Of a stretch of DNA of 64,000 nt, positions 43,114 to 52,211 are shown one piece after another. A program made the position numbers and the translations under genes. The stretch is from Rhodococcus sp. NBC_00297 (GTDB lineage: Bacteria; Actinomycetota; Actinomycetes; Mycobacteriales; Mycobacteriaceae), in contig NZ_CP108041.1 of NCBI RefSeq assembly GCF_036173065.1, forward strand, positions 868,001 to 932,000, given 5' to 3'. The notes beneath the pieces were generated by a model, which was not told the origin of the DNA, did not search any database, and worked only from the letters and a program-made list of their open reading frames with translations. Within the stretch, counting starts at the first letter, position 1. Every line of letters begins with the position of its first letter.

Positions 43114-44577
43114 GTGCCAGCACAGCTCCCCGAACACCGGACCGGCTCCGGCCGCGAGGTGGACGCGGTCGCCGGTGCGGTACCCCCTCGACTCCGCGCC
43201 TCCTGGCTTCGGAGTCGGCGCTACGGCATCCCGGTCGATCATGTCGAGCCGGTCTTCGCCGGGACGGAACGGCAGGAGTCGCTCTTTCGGCAGTGCGGTG
43301 ACGAAGTGCTCGCCGACCTGCAGCGGACGCTCACCGCCGAGCCGGTGGGCCTCATGCTCACCGACGCCGACGGCCTCGTTCTGTCCCGCCTGAGCGGGGA
43401 CCACACGTTGCTCCGCGCGCTCGACGACGTCCACCTCGCGCCCGGTTTCGGCTACTCGGAACGGGAGGTGGGGACCAACGGTCTGGGTCTCGCGCTGGCA
43501 GACCTGGCACCCACCCTGGTCCGAGCGGAACAGCACTACTCCCACAGCCTCACCGGCTTCACCTGCGCAGCCGCCCCGGTGCTGGATCCCGCGACGGGTC
43601 GTCTGCAGGGTGCCGTCAATCTCACCACCTGGTCCCGGACGTCGAGCGACCTCCTACTCACACTCGCACGGTCGGCCGCGAGCACCATCTCGCTGTCGAT
43701 GTCGTCCCGATCGATCGGTCGACGAGAGCGACCGACGGTGCGTCGCAGCCTCTTCCGTATCGAGCACGGGTCCACCGGCACAGGCGTTCGACTCGGCGCG
43801 GAGTGGTCACGACTGGAGGCGGACGCCCACTCCGCGATGGCCGCGGGATCGACCGTCGCGGTGATCGGCCGCCCCGGCTCCGGCCGCTCGTCGCTGGTGA
43901 CGCACGCTGCGCGGCGCGCCTTCCCGCGCCACCGCATTCTCTCGGCAGCGGCCCCCGCACCCGACGACGTCGACACGTGGCTCGACCTGTGGACGTACGA
44001 GGCGGATCGCACCGACACGGTCGTCGTCCTGCGCGACGTCGACACGCTCCCCGACTTCGCCGCGCAGTCACTCGTCGACCTGCTGCGGTCCGCCGAGACC
44101 CGGATGCCCTTCGCGGTCACCGCCGAACGACTGCACGACATCCCGGCCGCACTCGCCTCCGCGGTCGCATCGGTCGTGTCGCTGCCCCCACTGTCGGACC
44201 GACCGGACGACGTCGTGCCGTTGGCTCACGAGTTCGCGCGCGCGGTGCGCGGACGCGACGTGCACATCACCCCCGCGGCGGAACGCGCTCTGCAGCACCA
44301 CGACTGGCCGCAGGGCGCGGCGGAGCTCCGCGAACTCGTCACGCGAGTCGCGTCGCGTGCGGACGTCGTCGACGTCGCGATGCTCCCCGCCGAACTGCTG
44401 GCGGGCCGGACGCGCCGGTTGTCGAGCATCGAGGCGTTCGAGCACGGGGAGATAGTGCGGGTCCTCGCGTCGGGCAAGGTCACGATGAGCCAGGCGGCCC
44501 GTCAGCTGGGGATGAGCCGCGCCACGCTCTACCGCAAGACGGCCTACTACAAGATCGATCCGCGGAACCCCGGCTGA
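43114..44577 (+). CDS. MimR/AcoR-like regulator with degenerate AAA+ domain
   Basis: 487 residues from GTG. N-terminal GAF domain with the AcoR/MimR signature SEREVGTNGLGLALAD, a central P-loop domain (IGRPGSGRSSLV) and a C-terminal Fis-type helix-turn-helix (MSQAARQLGMSRATLYRKTAYY). The sigma-54 contact motif GAFTGA is absent, and the AAA+ core is short; these actinobacteria lack sigma-54, so it must act differently. It is divergent from the amidohydrolase operon and probably activates it. Confidence 0.88.
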   Translation: MPAQLPEHRTGSGREVDAVAGAVPPRLRASWLRSRRYGIPVDHVEPVFAGTERQESLFRQCGDEVLADLQRTLTAEPVGLMLTDADGLVLSRLSGDHTLLRALDDVHLAPGFGYSEREVGTNGLGLALADLAPTLVRAEQHYSHSLTGFTCAAAPVLDPATGRLQGAVNLTTWSRTSSDLLLTLARSAASTISLSMSSRSIGRRERPTVRRSLFRIEHGSTGTGVRLGAEWSRLEADAHSAMAAGSTVAVIGRPGSGRSSLVTHAARRAFPRHRILSAAAPAPDDVDTWLDLWTYEADRTDTVVVLRDVDTLPDFAAQSLVDLLRSAETRMPFAVTAERLHDIPAALASAVASVVSLPPLSDRPDDVVPLAHEFARAVRGRDVHITPAAERALQHHDWPQGAAELRELVTRVASRADVVDVAMLPAELLAGRTRRLSSIEAFEHGEIVRVLASGKVTMSQAARQLGMSRATLYRKTAYYKIDPRNPG

Positions 44578-44636
44578 CGCACGTCGGCCGCGTAGTCTCG
44601 TCCCGGACGACTCGATCTCACGGGAGGGGCGCGGAC

Positions 44637-45404
44637 ATGGACGACGAACTCGCGCGACGTCTGTTCGCACTGCGCGACCTCCCCCACTTCCGTCGGGCCC
44701 GCGAACGGGACTCGACGGCGACGACCACGGTCTCCGATTTTCTGACCGGCTCGGTGGACGACGATGCCGCTCTGCTCGTCGTGCTCGAGCAGGGCGCGGC
44801 GGCGGCGGTCCGATCACTCGACGGCGTGGCGCACGCCGGCATCACCGCCACCGTGGACGGCCACCCCTTCACCGTGTCCCCAACCGACGCCGTCGTGTTC
44901 GCGCTCGACGCCCAGCAGTACGACCTCGACGACGGACCCTGCCTGCGCGCGCTGCGGACACACTCGTCGCTGCACTTCTCCCACGACGAGGTGGCCCGAC
45001 TCTGGCCGCCCCTGGCCGCCCTCGCGGCGAGGGCCGGCGTGGACCGGGTGCACGCGTGCGCGCTGACCGTCGACGGGGCGGCCGCCGGATCGGTCAACCT
45101 GTACGCCGCGGGGCCTCCCCTGTCCTCCGCGCAGGTCGAGGCCGAGGACGATCTGGTGTGCGTCCTCGTGGACCACCTCGACACCGCCCTGTGGTCCTAC
45201 GGCCGCGGGCGCGACCTCGACGCCGGAGTCCGACGGATCGGTGCGGCCATGGCGGACCGCCGGGTCGTCGGCATCGCGGTCGGCATCCTCATGGTGCGGG
45301 ACGATCTCGACATGGGCGAGGCCCGAGCACTACTCGAGAAAGCCGCTGCCGCAGCGGAACTGCCACTCGTCGACGTGGCCCGCCGGATCACCGAGGACAG
45401 CTGA
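44637..45404 (+). CDS. GAF-ANTAR regulator
   Basis: 255 residues from the ATG with GGGAGGGG upstream. GAF domain (GITATVDGHPFTVSPTDAVV, LDDGPCLRAL, RVHACALTV) and a short ANTAR end (VVGIAVGILMVRDDLDMGEARAL). Third of four such proteins here. It is convergent with the sugar isomerase gene, 7 bp apart. Confidence 0.88.
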   Translation: MDDELARRLFALRDLPHFRRARERDSTATTTVSDFLTGSVDDDAALLVVLEQGAAAAVRSLDGVAHAGITATVDGHPFTVSPTDAVVFALDAQQYDLDDGPCLRALRTHSSLHFSHDEVARLWPPLAALAARAGVDRVHACALTVDGAAAGSVNLYAAGPPLSSAQVEAEDDLVCVLVDHLDTALWSYGRGRDLDAGVRRIGAAMADRRVVGIAVGILMVRDDLDMGEARALLEKAAAAAELPLVDVARRITEDS

Positions 45405-45411
45405 CCGACGA

Positions 45412-46191
45412 TCACGGCGCCGTGAACGCCGCCTCGAAGGCGTCGAGTGCCTCGTCGGGATCGGCGCGTGCCCACCCCTCGAGACCGACGACACCGTCGT
45501 ACCCCATCTCGCGCAGTGCGGCGGCGACGACCGGGTAGGCAATCTCCCCGGTGCCCGGTTCGCAGCGCCCCGGAACGTCGGCCACCTGGATCTCGCCGAT
45601 CCAGGGAAGCGAGCGCCGCACCGTCTCGATGAGGTTCCCCTCGCCGATCTGAGCGTGGTACAGGTCCAGATTCAGGCGCAGGGCCGCACTGTCCACCGCG
45701 GACACGAGTGCGAGCGTGTCCGCCGCGGTGGCGAACGGTGTACCGGGGTGATCGACCGCGGTGTTGAGGTTCTCGAGGGTGAACACGCGACCGGCACGCT
45801 CGCCCAGCTCCGCGACCCGGCGCAGTGTGTCGGCCGCCCGGAGCCACATGTCGGGGGTCACCGCGTGCTCGGGGTGGACCGGCAACCCCTCGGAATCGAG
45901 ACCTGTGCCGTGCAGATTCAGGCGCGGGCAGTCGAGCCGATCGGCCACGCGCAGCGACTCCGCGGCCGTGCGGAGCAACTCGTCGATGCCGTCCGGGTCG
46001 GTGAGGCTTCCGCTCAAGTACCCGGTCATCGAGGAGAACCGGGCACCCGTGGCCTGCAGATCGTCGATGTTCTTCGTCGACCAGTTCCAGATCTCGACCT
46101 GCAGGCCGCGGTCCGCGATCCGTCGGACCCGATCGACGAACGGCAGATCGAGGTGGAGCATCTCGGCGCTGGCCGCCAGCGTGTACGTCAT
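45412..46191 (-). CDS. sugar phosphate isomerase/epimerase, hydroxypyruvate-isomerase-like TIM barrel
   Basis: 259 residues of the AP-endonuclease-2-like fold: EIWNWSTKNIDDL, LENLNTAVDHPG (metal Glu), LNLDLYHAQIGEGNL, GEIQVADVPGR and GLEGWARAD, matching the Hyi family. Its ATG overlaps the stop of the upstream dehydrogenase (ATGA). Isomerises a ketose or hydroxypyruvate derivative, probably from the same sugar the dehydrogenase oxidises. Confidence 0.88.
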   Translation of the reverse strand: MTYTLAASAEMLHLDLPFVDRVRRIADRGLQVEIWNWSTKNIDDLQATGARFSSMTGYLSGSLTDPDGIDELLRTAAESLRVADRLDCPRLNLHGTGLDSEGLPVHPEHAVTPDMWLRAADTLRRVAELGERAGRVFTLENLNTAVDHPGTPFATAADTLALVSAVDSAALRLNLDLYHAQIGEGNLIETVRRSLPWIGEIQVADVPGRCEPGTGEIAYPVVAAALREMGYDGVVGLEGWARADPDEALDAFEAAFTAP

Positions 46192-47234
46192 CGGACACCG
46201 TCCGAGTCGAGATCCGCGACGGCGACCGCGGCGCCGGACCGCACGCTCTCGATCGCGGCGAGCGCGATCGACAGGGCGACCCGTGCGTCGGCTCCACCGA
46301 CGACCGCGGGCGTCGAGTCGCGGACCGAGGACACGAACGCGGTGAACTCGCCGATGTAGGCCTCGCGCAGCAGATCGGTGTCGCGACGGGCGGTGTCCAC
46401 GGTGATCCCGCGAGCGTCGTACAGGGTCATGTCGCTCGACGCCGTGGTGCCGGCAGTGATCATGCCGCCGGATCCGAACACCTCTCCGCGGACGTCGTAG
46501 CCGTACAGCGCGGAGAAGTTGGCCTCGGCCGTCGCGAGGGCGCCGTTGTCGAACGCGATGGTGACGACGGCGGTGTCGAGGAAGCCGTCGTCCCTGGCCT
46601 CGGGCCGGATCAACGCGTCGGCCATGGCGTGCACGCGCACCGGAGCGGCTCCCGGGTTGAGGAAGCACAGCGTGTCGAAGTCGTGGATCAGCGTCTCCAG
46701 AAAGATGGTCCACGCTGGAACGCGGCTCGGATCTCCACCCCACGGGCCGGGATCACGGGTGAGCGACCGCAGCAGCTGGGGCGTACCGATCCTGCCCTCG
46801 TCGACGGCCCGACGTGCCGCCGCGAATCCCGGCGCGAAGCGTCGGTTGAAGCCCACCTGGAGTGTCACTCCCGCGGCCCGTGCGGCGGCGATGGCACGGT
46901 CCGCGTCCTCGAGGGTCACGGCCATCGGCTTCTCGACGAACACGTGCTTCCCGGCCTCCGCGGCCGCGACGACGAGTTCGGTGTGACTCCGCGCGGGGGC
47001 GGAGATCACGACCGCGTCGACGTCGTCACGCCGCAGGGTCTCGTGGATGTCGGTGGACGCCGTCGGTGCACCGAGTTCCCCGGCGAGCCTGTCGGCGGCG
47101 CCGGGCACCGGATCCGCCACTGCCCGCAGTGCGGCACCCGGTACCCGGCGCGCGACGATCTCGGCGTGGTTGGCGCCGATCCTGCCCGCACCGAGCACCG
47201 CGATGCCCACCACCTCCGAACGATCGACTGCCAT
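46188..47234 (-). CDS. Gfo/Idh/MocA oxidoreductase, inositol-2-dehydrogenase-like
   Basis: 348 residues: VLGAGRIGANHAEIVARR, FVEKPMAVTLEDADRAI, VGFNRRFAPGF, ETLIHDFDTLCFL and GEVFGSGGMI are all typical of IolG-like enzymes. First gene of a two-gene unit with the isomerase and divergent from a LacI regulator with two operators between, so a carbohydrate or inositol catabolic function under LacI control is likely. Confidence 0.92.
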   Translation of the reverse strand: MAVDRSEVVGIAVLGAGRIGANHAEIVARRVPGAALRAVADPVPGAADRLAGELGAPTASTDIHETLRRDDVDAVVISAPARSHTELVVAAAEAGKHVFVEKPMAVTLEDADRAIAAARAAGVTLQVGFNRRFAPGFAAARRAVDEGRIGTPQLLRSLTRDPGPWGGDPSRVPAWTIFLETLIHDFDTLCFLNPGAAPVRVHAMADALIRPEARDDGFLDTAVVTIAFDNGALATAEANFSALYGYDVRGEVFGSGGMITAGTTASSDMTLYDARGITVDTARRDTDLLREAYIGEFTAFVSSVRDSTPAVVGGADARVALSIALAAIESVRSGAAVAVADLDSDGVR

Positions 47235-47245
47235 GACGCCTCCTA

Positions 47246-47259
47246 CTAGTACGTTCTAG
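47246..47259. promoter_or_regulatory. LacI-type operator copy 1
   Basis: CTAGTACGTTCTAG has a central ACGT and CTAG ends, symmetric except for one base pair. It lies 11 bp before the dehydrogenase start. Its exact inverse occurs 32 bp away. Confidence 0.7.
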
Positions 47260-47277
47260 TTTACCTGTTCGCAGAGG

Positions 47278-47291
47278 CTAGAACGTACTAG
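47278..47291. promoter_or_regulatory. LacI-type operator copy 2
   Basis: CTAGAACGTACTAG is the reverse complement of copy 1, on the side of the LacI gene. The 32-bp spacing equals about three helical turns, which would allow cooperative binding by a LacI tetramer or two dimers on one DNA face. Confidence 0.7.
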
Positions 47292-47324
47292 ACGCCGGCG
47301 TCAACACCCCCGTACGATCAGTGC

Positions 47325-48338
47325 GTGACCACCAGGAGACGAACCGAGCGTCCCGTCACGATGACCGACGTGGCACGGGCGGCGGGAGTCTCGACCGCCC
47401 TGGTGTCCATCGTCTTCCGCGACTCCCCCGGTGCCAGCGACGCGACCCGCGCACGGGTACGCGAGATCGCCGACGAACTGGGATACGTCCGCGATCGACG
47501 GGCGAGCAGTCTGCGGCAGTCGCACTCCCGGCTTCTCGGGGTCGTCTTCGAGCTGCAACAACCGTTCCACGGGGATCTGGTCGAACACGTCTATTCCGCC
47601 GCGGCTCGACGGGGCTACGAGGTGGCTCTCAGCGCCGTCGCACCCAGCAGAGGTGAGACAGCGGCCATCGACTCCCTTCGTCACGATCGCTGCGAGGCAA
47701 CGATCCTCCTCGGCAGCCGACTGCCGGAGGACGAGCTGGCCGCGCTCGCCCGCACCGTTCCCACCGTCGTCGTCGCTCGCCGTGTCGACACCCCGGACAC
47801 GGTGACGGTGCGCAGCGACGACGTCGCCGGCATCACGCTGGCGGTACGGCATCTCGAGGAGCTCGGCCATCGGCGCATCGCCTTCGTCGACGGCGACGGC
47901 GCACCGGGCAGCGAGGACCGATCCGCCGGTTTCCTGGACGCCCTGTCCCACATCGACGACGCCCGAGCCGAGGTGGTGCGGGGCGGCCTCACGGAGGACG
48001 ACGGAGCGCGAGCAGTCGAGGGACTCCTCGACACAGAGCACCCTCCCACCGCCGTGATCGCCTTCAACGACCGGTGCGCCACAGGCGTTCTCGCCGCACT
48101 GGTCGCTCGCGGACTCGCCGTGCCGCGGGACATGTCGGTGATCGGGTACGACGACTCGCGCGTCGCCGGACTGGACCACGTCGCACTCACCACGGTGTCC
48201 CAGGACGCCGAGAGCCTGGCCGACGCGGCGGTGGACGCCGCACTCACCCTCACCGTCGACGACAGTGCGCCGAGCATCGTGCTGACGCCCAGCCTGGTGT
48301 CACGGTCGACCACCGGCGCACCAAGGGCTACGTCGTGA
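47325..48338 (+). CDS. LacI family transcriptional regulator
   Basis: 337 residues from GTG. Helix-turn-helix TMTDVARAAGVSTALVSIVF and hinge ASSLRQSHSRLLGVV, followed by a periplasmic-binding-like domain ending in SVIGYDDSRVAGLDHVALTTV. Divergent from the dehydrogenase/isomerase pair and flanked by two matching operators. Its 3' end overlaps the convergent TetR gene by 11 bp. Confidence 0.95.
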   Translation: MTTRRRTERPVTMTDVARAAGVSTALVSIVFRDSPGASDATRARVREIADELGYVRDRRASSLRQSHSRLLGVVFELQQPFHGDLVEHVYSAAARRGYEVALSAVAPSRGETAAIDSLRHDRCEATILLGSRLPEDELAALARTVPTVVVARRVDTPDTVTVRSDDVAGITLAVRHLEELGHRRIAFVDGDGAPGSEDRSAGFLDALSHIDDARAEVVRGGLTEDDGARAVEGLLDTEHPPTAVIAFNDRCATGVLAALVARGLAVPRDMSVIGYDDSRVAGLDHVALTTVSQDAESLADAAVDAALTLTVDDSAPSIVLTPSLVSRSTTGAPRATS

Positions 48339-48984
48339 CGTCCTGGGCGGCACCGGTCACGACGGTCCGCAGATCACGGCACGCGACGCGATAGATCTCC
48401 GCCAGGTCGGCGTCCTGATCCCCGTCGTCCACGCGCGCCGCCCACGAGTCGAACGCGACCCGGACGGTCATGATCGCCGTCTCGGCGGTCAGGCGGGAGG
48501 GCGATCGCGGAACTCGCGCCGCCAGCGCGTCGGCCAGGCGAGCGATGACCACTTCGTCGAGGGCGATCGCCGCGGACCGTAGGTGCGCATCCGACACGAT
48601 CAGCCGACGGATGCGCATCACGCGGTCGGACGACGCCGTGTTCGCCGCACTCATGCGCCGGAGGAACCGCTCCACGATGTCCTCGATGCCGGCCAGACCG
48701 ACACCCGCGAGGTCGGCCTCGGTCACCCACGCCAGGATCTCGCGCTCGAGCCCGGCATCGAAGCCGACGACGGACTGCTCCTTCGTGGGGAAGTGACGGA
48801 AGTACGTGCTCTGCGAGATGCCCGCGTCGCGAGCGATGTCGCCGACGGTGGTGGACGCGAATCCCTGACGCTCGAAGAGTTCCAGCGCCGCCAGTGAGAT
48901 CTCGGAACACATGTCGCGACGCCGACGTTCCCGCAGATCGGGCACCGGTGTCGCCGCCACCTCGGTCGAGCCGTCTCCACTCAC
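48328..48984 (-). CDS. TetR family transcriptional regulator
   Basis: 218 residues. HTH at TTVGDIARDAGISQSTYFRHFPTKE, typical TetR. GTG start. Divergent from an MFS efflux gene with a perfect 15-bp palindrome in the gap: almost certainly the local repressor of that pump. Confidence 0.93.
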   Translation of the reverse strand: MSGDGSTEVAATPVPDLRERRRRDMCSEISLAALELFERQGFASTTVGDIARDAGISQSTYFRHFPTKEQSVVGFDAGLEREILAWVTEADLAGVGLAGIEDIVERFLRRMSAANTASSDRVMRIRRLIVSDAHLRSAAIALDEVVIARLADALAARVPRSPSRLTAETAIMTVRVAFDSWAARVDDGDQDADLAEIYRVACRDLRTVVTGAAQDVTT

Positions 48985-49032
48985 GACATCACTCCTCTCC
49001 GAATGGCCGTCACCCTACATCAACAACCAGTT

Positions 49033-49047
49033 TGACAGTGACTGTCA
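49033..49047. promoter_or_regulatory. perfect 15-bp operator palindrome
   Basis: TGACAGT-G-ACTGTCA overlaps a TTGACA (49032-49037) that could be the -35 box of the efflux gene. Ideal TetR operator in the divergent gap. Confidence 0.7.
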
Positions 49048-49096
49048 TGCAGGAAGACACTGTTACCACACCGAACGACAGAGAGGCCCCACGACG

Positions 49097-50551
49097 ATGC
49101 AGGTTCAGCAGACAGAGGTGGACGCGCCGCGCGTCACGGACGGGCCTCTGCCACGGAGCAGTCGGCTGTTGATCGCGGTGCTCGTGGTGTCGGCATTCGT
49201 CATGATCCTCAACGAGACGATCATGAGCGTCGCGCTGCCCACCCTGATGGTCGATCTCGCCATCGACGCCGGCACCGCGCAGTGGCTCACCACCGGCTTC
49301 CTCCTGACCATGGCCATCGTCATCCCGACCACGGGCTTCCTCTTCCAGCGCTTCACTCTCCGCCAGGTCTTCTTCGCGGCGATGTCGCTGTTCTCCGTGG
49401 GCACCGTTCTCGCCGCGTCGGCGCCCGGCTTCCCGCTGCTGCTCACCGGTCGAGTCGTCCAGGCAGGCGGCACGGCGATCATGCTTCCCCTGCTGATGAC
49501 GACCGTGCTGCGACTGGTTCCCGCCGATCGGCGCGGCCGCATGATGGGCGTCATCTCCATCGTCATCGCCGTGGCTCCGGCCGTGGGGCCGACCATCTCG
49601 GGTGTCATCCTCAGTGCGCTCGACTGGCGGTGGATGTTCTGGCTCGTGCTCCCGATCGCGTTGTTGGCCTTCGCGATCGGATCCCGCCTGGTGGAGAACG
49701 CCACCGCGGCGAGCACGGTGGCCCCGTTCGACGCCGTCTCGGTGGTGCTGTCCGCGCTGGCGTTCGGCGGCATCGTGTACGGACTCGGCAGCCTGGGTCA
49801 CGCCGCCGAGGGCACCGCGGTCCCCGTGTGGATCCCGTTGGGTGTCGGCGTCGTCGCACTGGTCGTGTTCGTCCTCCGGCAGATCGCTCGTCAGGACTCG
49901 GGCCGGGCCCTGCTCGACCTGCGTCCGCTGCGCACCCCCACGTTCAGCATCGGCCTGGGCATGCTCTCCATCAGCATGATGGCGCTGTTCGGTGCCCTCA
50001 TCCTGCTGCCGATGTATCTGCAGAACGTCCGCGGGCTGGACACGTTGACCACGGGCCTGATGCTCCTTCCCGGCGGTCTGATCATGGGCGGTCTCGCTCC
50101 CGTCGTCGGACGGGTCTTCGACCGGGTCGGCCCCCGCCCACTGGTGGTCCCGGGCGCCGTCGTCGTCAGCGCCGCACTGTGGTCGATGACGATCCTCACG
50201 GCCGACACCGCCCTCCCCGTGGTCGTCGCGATCCACTCGCTGCTCAGCGTCGGACTCGCTCTGATCATGACTCCGCTGATGACCTCCTCACTGGGTTCGG
50301 TTCCGCCGCAGCTGTACTCGCACGGCAGCGCGATCTTCAACACCGTGCAGCAGTTGGCGGGAGCGGCCGGCACCGCGCTGTTCGTGACCGTGATGTCCAC
50401 CGCTGCGGCCTCCCGACTGGCCGGTGGCGTGGGCGACGTGGCGGCGCAGCAGTCGGGGATCCACACCGCGTTCCTGTGCGGCGGTGCCGTGTCCCTGCTG
50501 GCAGTGGGCGCCTCGTTCTTCATCCGTACGCCTGCGGCCGACCGGGGGTGA
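49097..50551 (+). CDS. MFS multidrug efflux transporter, DHA2 type
   Basis: 484 residues, about 14 helices. FVMILNETIMSVALPTLMVDL, WLTTGFLLTMAIVIPTTGF (motif D1/B region) and GRVVQAGGTAIMLPLLM are the DHA2 signature. The ATG (MQVQQTEVDAP) is used because the longer frame runs into the operator. Expression is probably induced by its drug substrate through the TetR protein. Confidence 0.93.
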   Translation: MQVQQTEVDAPRVTDGPLPRSSRLLIAVLVVSAFVMILNETIMSVALPTLMVDLAIDAGTAQWLTTGFLLTMAIVIPTTGFLFQRFTLRQVFFAAMSLFSVGTVLAASAPGFPLLLTGRVVQAGGTAIMLPLLMTTVLRLVPADRRGRMMGVISIVIAVAPAVGPTISGVILSALDWRWMFWLVLPIALLAFAIGSRLVENATAASTVAPFDAVSVVLSALAFGGIVYGLGSLGHAAEGTAVPVWIPLGVGVVALVVFVLRQIARQDSGRALLDLRPLRTPTFSIGLGMLSISMMALFGALILLPMYLQNVRGLDTLTTGLMLLPGGLIMGGLAPVVGRVFDRVGPRPLVVPGAVVVSAALWSMTILTADTALPVVVAIHSLLSVGLALIMTPLMTSSLGSVPPQLYSHGSAIFNTVQQLAGAAGTALFVTVMSTAAASRLAGGVGDVAAQQSGIHTAFLCGGAVSLLAVGASFFIRTPAADRG

Positions 50552-50599
50552 CCTGGTCGTTGCCGGAAGGTTGTCGCCCCGTCGTGGTGCAATGGTGCC

Positions 50600-51352
50600 G
50601 TGAACTCCTCTGACTCCTTGCCGCTCGCGGTCGTGATCGGTAACGCCGTCCGCTCGTTGAGCGCGGCGGGCACCGACGACGACCATGCTGCGGAGTTGAT
50701 GCACCGGCTGGTCGACGCCGCCTGCGCGTGCATCCCCGACACGGACATGTGCGGAGTCACCGTCGAGCTGAACGGCGCACCCTTCGCGGCCGCGACGTCG
50801 TCGGCCACCGTCTCCGCCATCGACCTCGAGCAGTACGACGCGGACAGCGGTCCGTGCCTGCACGCCGCTCGCGAGGGCGAGACGGTGCTGGTCGACTGCG
50901 AGGCGGGAGACGCCCGGTGGCCGGAATTCGGCACCACTGCGCGCGCCGCGGGGATCGCCGCGATGATGTGCACCCCGGTGCGGGTGGGTGACCGCACCAT
51001 CGGTTCGCTCACCCTCTTCGCCCACACCCCGCACTCGTTCGACGACCTGGACCGTCAGGTTCTCAGCACGCTGGTCGGCGCCGTCTCGGACGCGCTGGAA
51101 CGCGACGACCAGCACCGCGACCTCTCGACCACCGTCGACGGCCTCCGCGATGCCATGGCCCACCGCGCACCCATCGAGCAGGCCAAGGGCATCCTCATGG
51201 CCCTGCGCGGCATCGACGACGCCGCGGCGTTCGAGGTGCTCTCGACCGAGTCGCAGCGCACCAACCGCCGACTGCGGGACATCGCCCGCGAATTCGTGTC
51301 GTCGGTGACGGACGTCGCGCCGGCCGAGATGACCGGCGCGCGCCCCACCTGA
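50600..51352 (+). CDS. GAF-ANTAR regulator
   Basis: 250 residues from GTG. GAF domain (MCGVTVELNGAPFAAATSS, LEQYDADSGPCLHA, GIAAMMCTPVRVGDRTIGS) and a clear ANTAR (HRAPIEQAKGILMALRGIDDAAAFEVLSTESQR). The domain spacing is the most canonical of the four GAF-ANTAR proteins in the window. No RBS better than GGTGC is visible. Confidence 0.9.
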   Translation: MNSSDSLPLAVVIGNAVRSLSAAGTDDDHAAELMHRLVDAACACIPDTDMCGVTVELNGAPFAAATSSATVSAIDLEQYDADSGPCLHAAREGETVLVDCEAGDARWPEFGTTARAAGIAAMMCTPVRVGDRTIGSLTLFAHTPHSFDDLDRQVLSTLVGAVSDALERDDQHRDLSTTVDGLRDAMAHRAPIEQAKGILMALRGIDDAAAFEVLSTESQRTNRRLRDIAREFVSSVTDVAPAEMTGARPT

Positions 51353-51368
51353 CGCACAGTTCGACCGG

Positions 51369-52211
51369 TCACCACCCGGGCGGAACCTCCAGGTCGACCG
51401 GAACTCGGGTGTTCCGGTCCCCGCTCGCGGACGCCAGTTGCGTCCGGGTGAGAAACAGCGCGTCACGCAGGTCCGCACCCCGGACGTCCGCGCCGCGCAG
51501 ATCGACCCCGAGAAGGTCGCATCCGGTGAGGTCGGAACGGCGCAGATCCGCCCCCACCAATGACGCCCCGCGCAGGTCGGCACCGACGAGCCACACGTCA
51601 CGCAGGTCCGCGCCCGCCAGGTCCGCTTGCGGGACGAGCCGTGCGTCCGTCGCCGCCCCGTCCGCGAAGTAGGCCGCGCGCACCTCGGCGCTCACGGTGT
51701 CGAGCACCTGCCTTACGCGCCCTCGAACGAACGTCACGTCCACCGCGAGAACCGAGGTGGCGCCAGCGTCGACGGCGGCAGAGATCTCCGCGCACAGCAG
51801 ATCGACCTCGTCGGTCAGGTCGCTGTCGTGGGAACGCGTGCGCACCCGCGTCAGATGCCACAGCATCTCGTGCAGGTCCATCACGACCTCGAAGGCCGAG
51901 AAGACGGTGCGCGCGGTCGCGTCACCGTCGCGCCACGACGCGGCAGGGAACATCGTCGTGCTGACGCGTTGGCCGGCTCCGAAACAATCGAAGGACACGC
52001 AACCGCGGTACCCGCGTCGAGGCAGAGCGGAGTGGATCGAACACCGGAAAGTCGTGTCCAGATGGGCACACGGGACGCCCGGTGGTTTGTCGGTCGCGAA
52101 CTCCACCGATCGCGAGAATCCGAGGGCGGTGCAGCACAGGCCGGTGCACCGCGCGCAGTCGGCGCGCAGTGTGGACGGATGCGGGACAGGGGCCGAGAAC
52201 GGCTCGTTCAT
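51369..52211 (-). CDS. cysteine-cluster (YkgJ-like) domain fused to pentapeptide repeats
   Basis: 280 residues from the ATG with GGAG 7 bases upstream. The N-terminal part has CARCTGLCC, PCAHL, FRCSIHSALPRRGYRGC and DCFGAGQ, a Cys/His pattern like the metal-chelating YkgJ/UPF0153 family. The C-terminal part (about 195-265) has some 12 pentapeptide units (ADLRD, ADLRG, VDLRG). A fold of only about three coils is too short to imitate DNA like Qnr proteins do. Function unknown; a metal-linked regulatory or binding protein is possible. Confidence 0.8.
   Translation of the reverse strand: MNEPFSAPVPHPSTLRADCARCTGLCCTALGFSRSVEFATDKPPGVPCAHLDTTFRCSIHSALPRRGYRGCVSFDCFGAGQRVSTTMFPAASWRDGDATARTVFSAFEVVMDLHEMLWHLTRVRTRSHDSDLTDEVDLLCAEISAAVDAGATSVLAVDVTFVRGRVRQVLDTVSAEVRAAYFADGAATDARLVPQADLAGADLRDVWLVGADLRGASLVGADLRRSDLTGCDLLGVDLRGADVRGADLRDALFLTRTQLASASGDRNTRVPVDLEVPPGW

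Noticed and set aside
51369..52211. Qnr-like fluoroquinolone resistance protein
   Set aside because: Only about 12 pentapeptide units are present, fewer than the long coil needed for DNA mimicry, and a Cys-rich domain makes up most of the protein.
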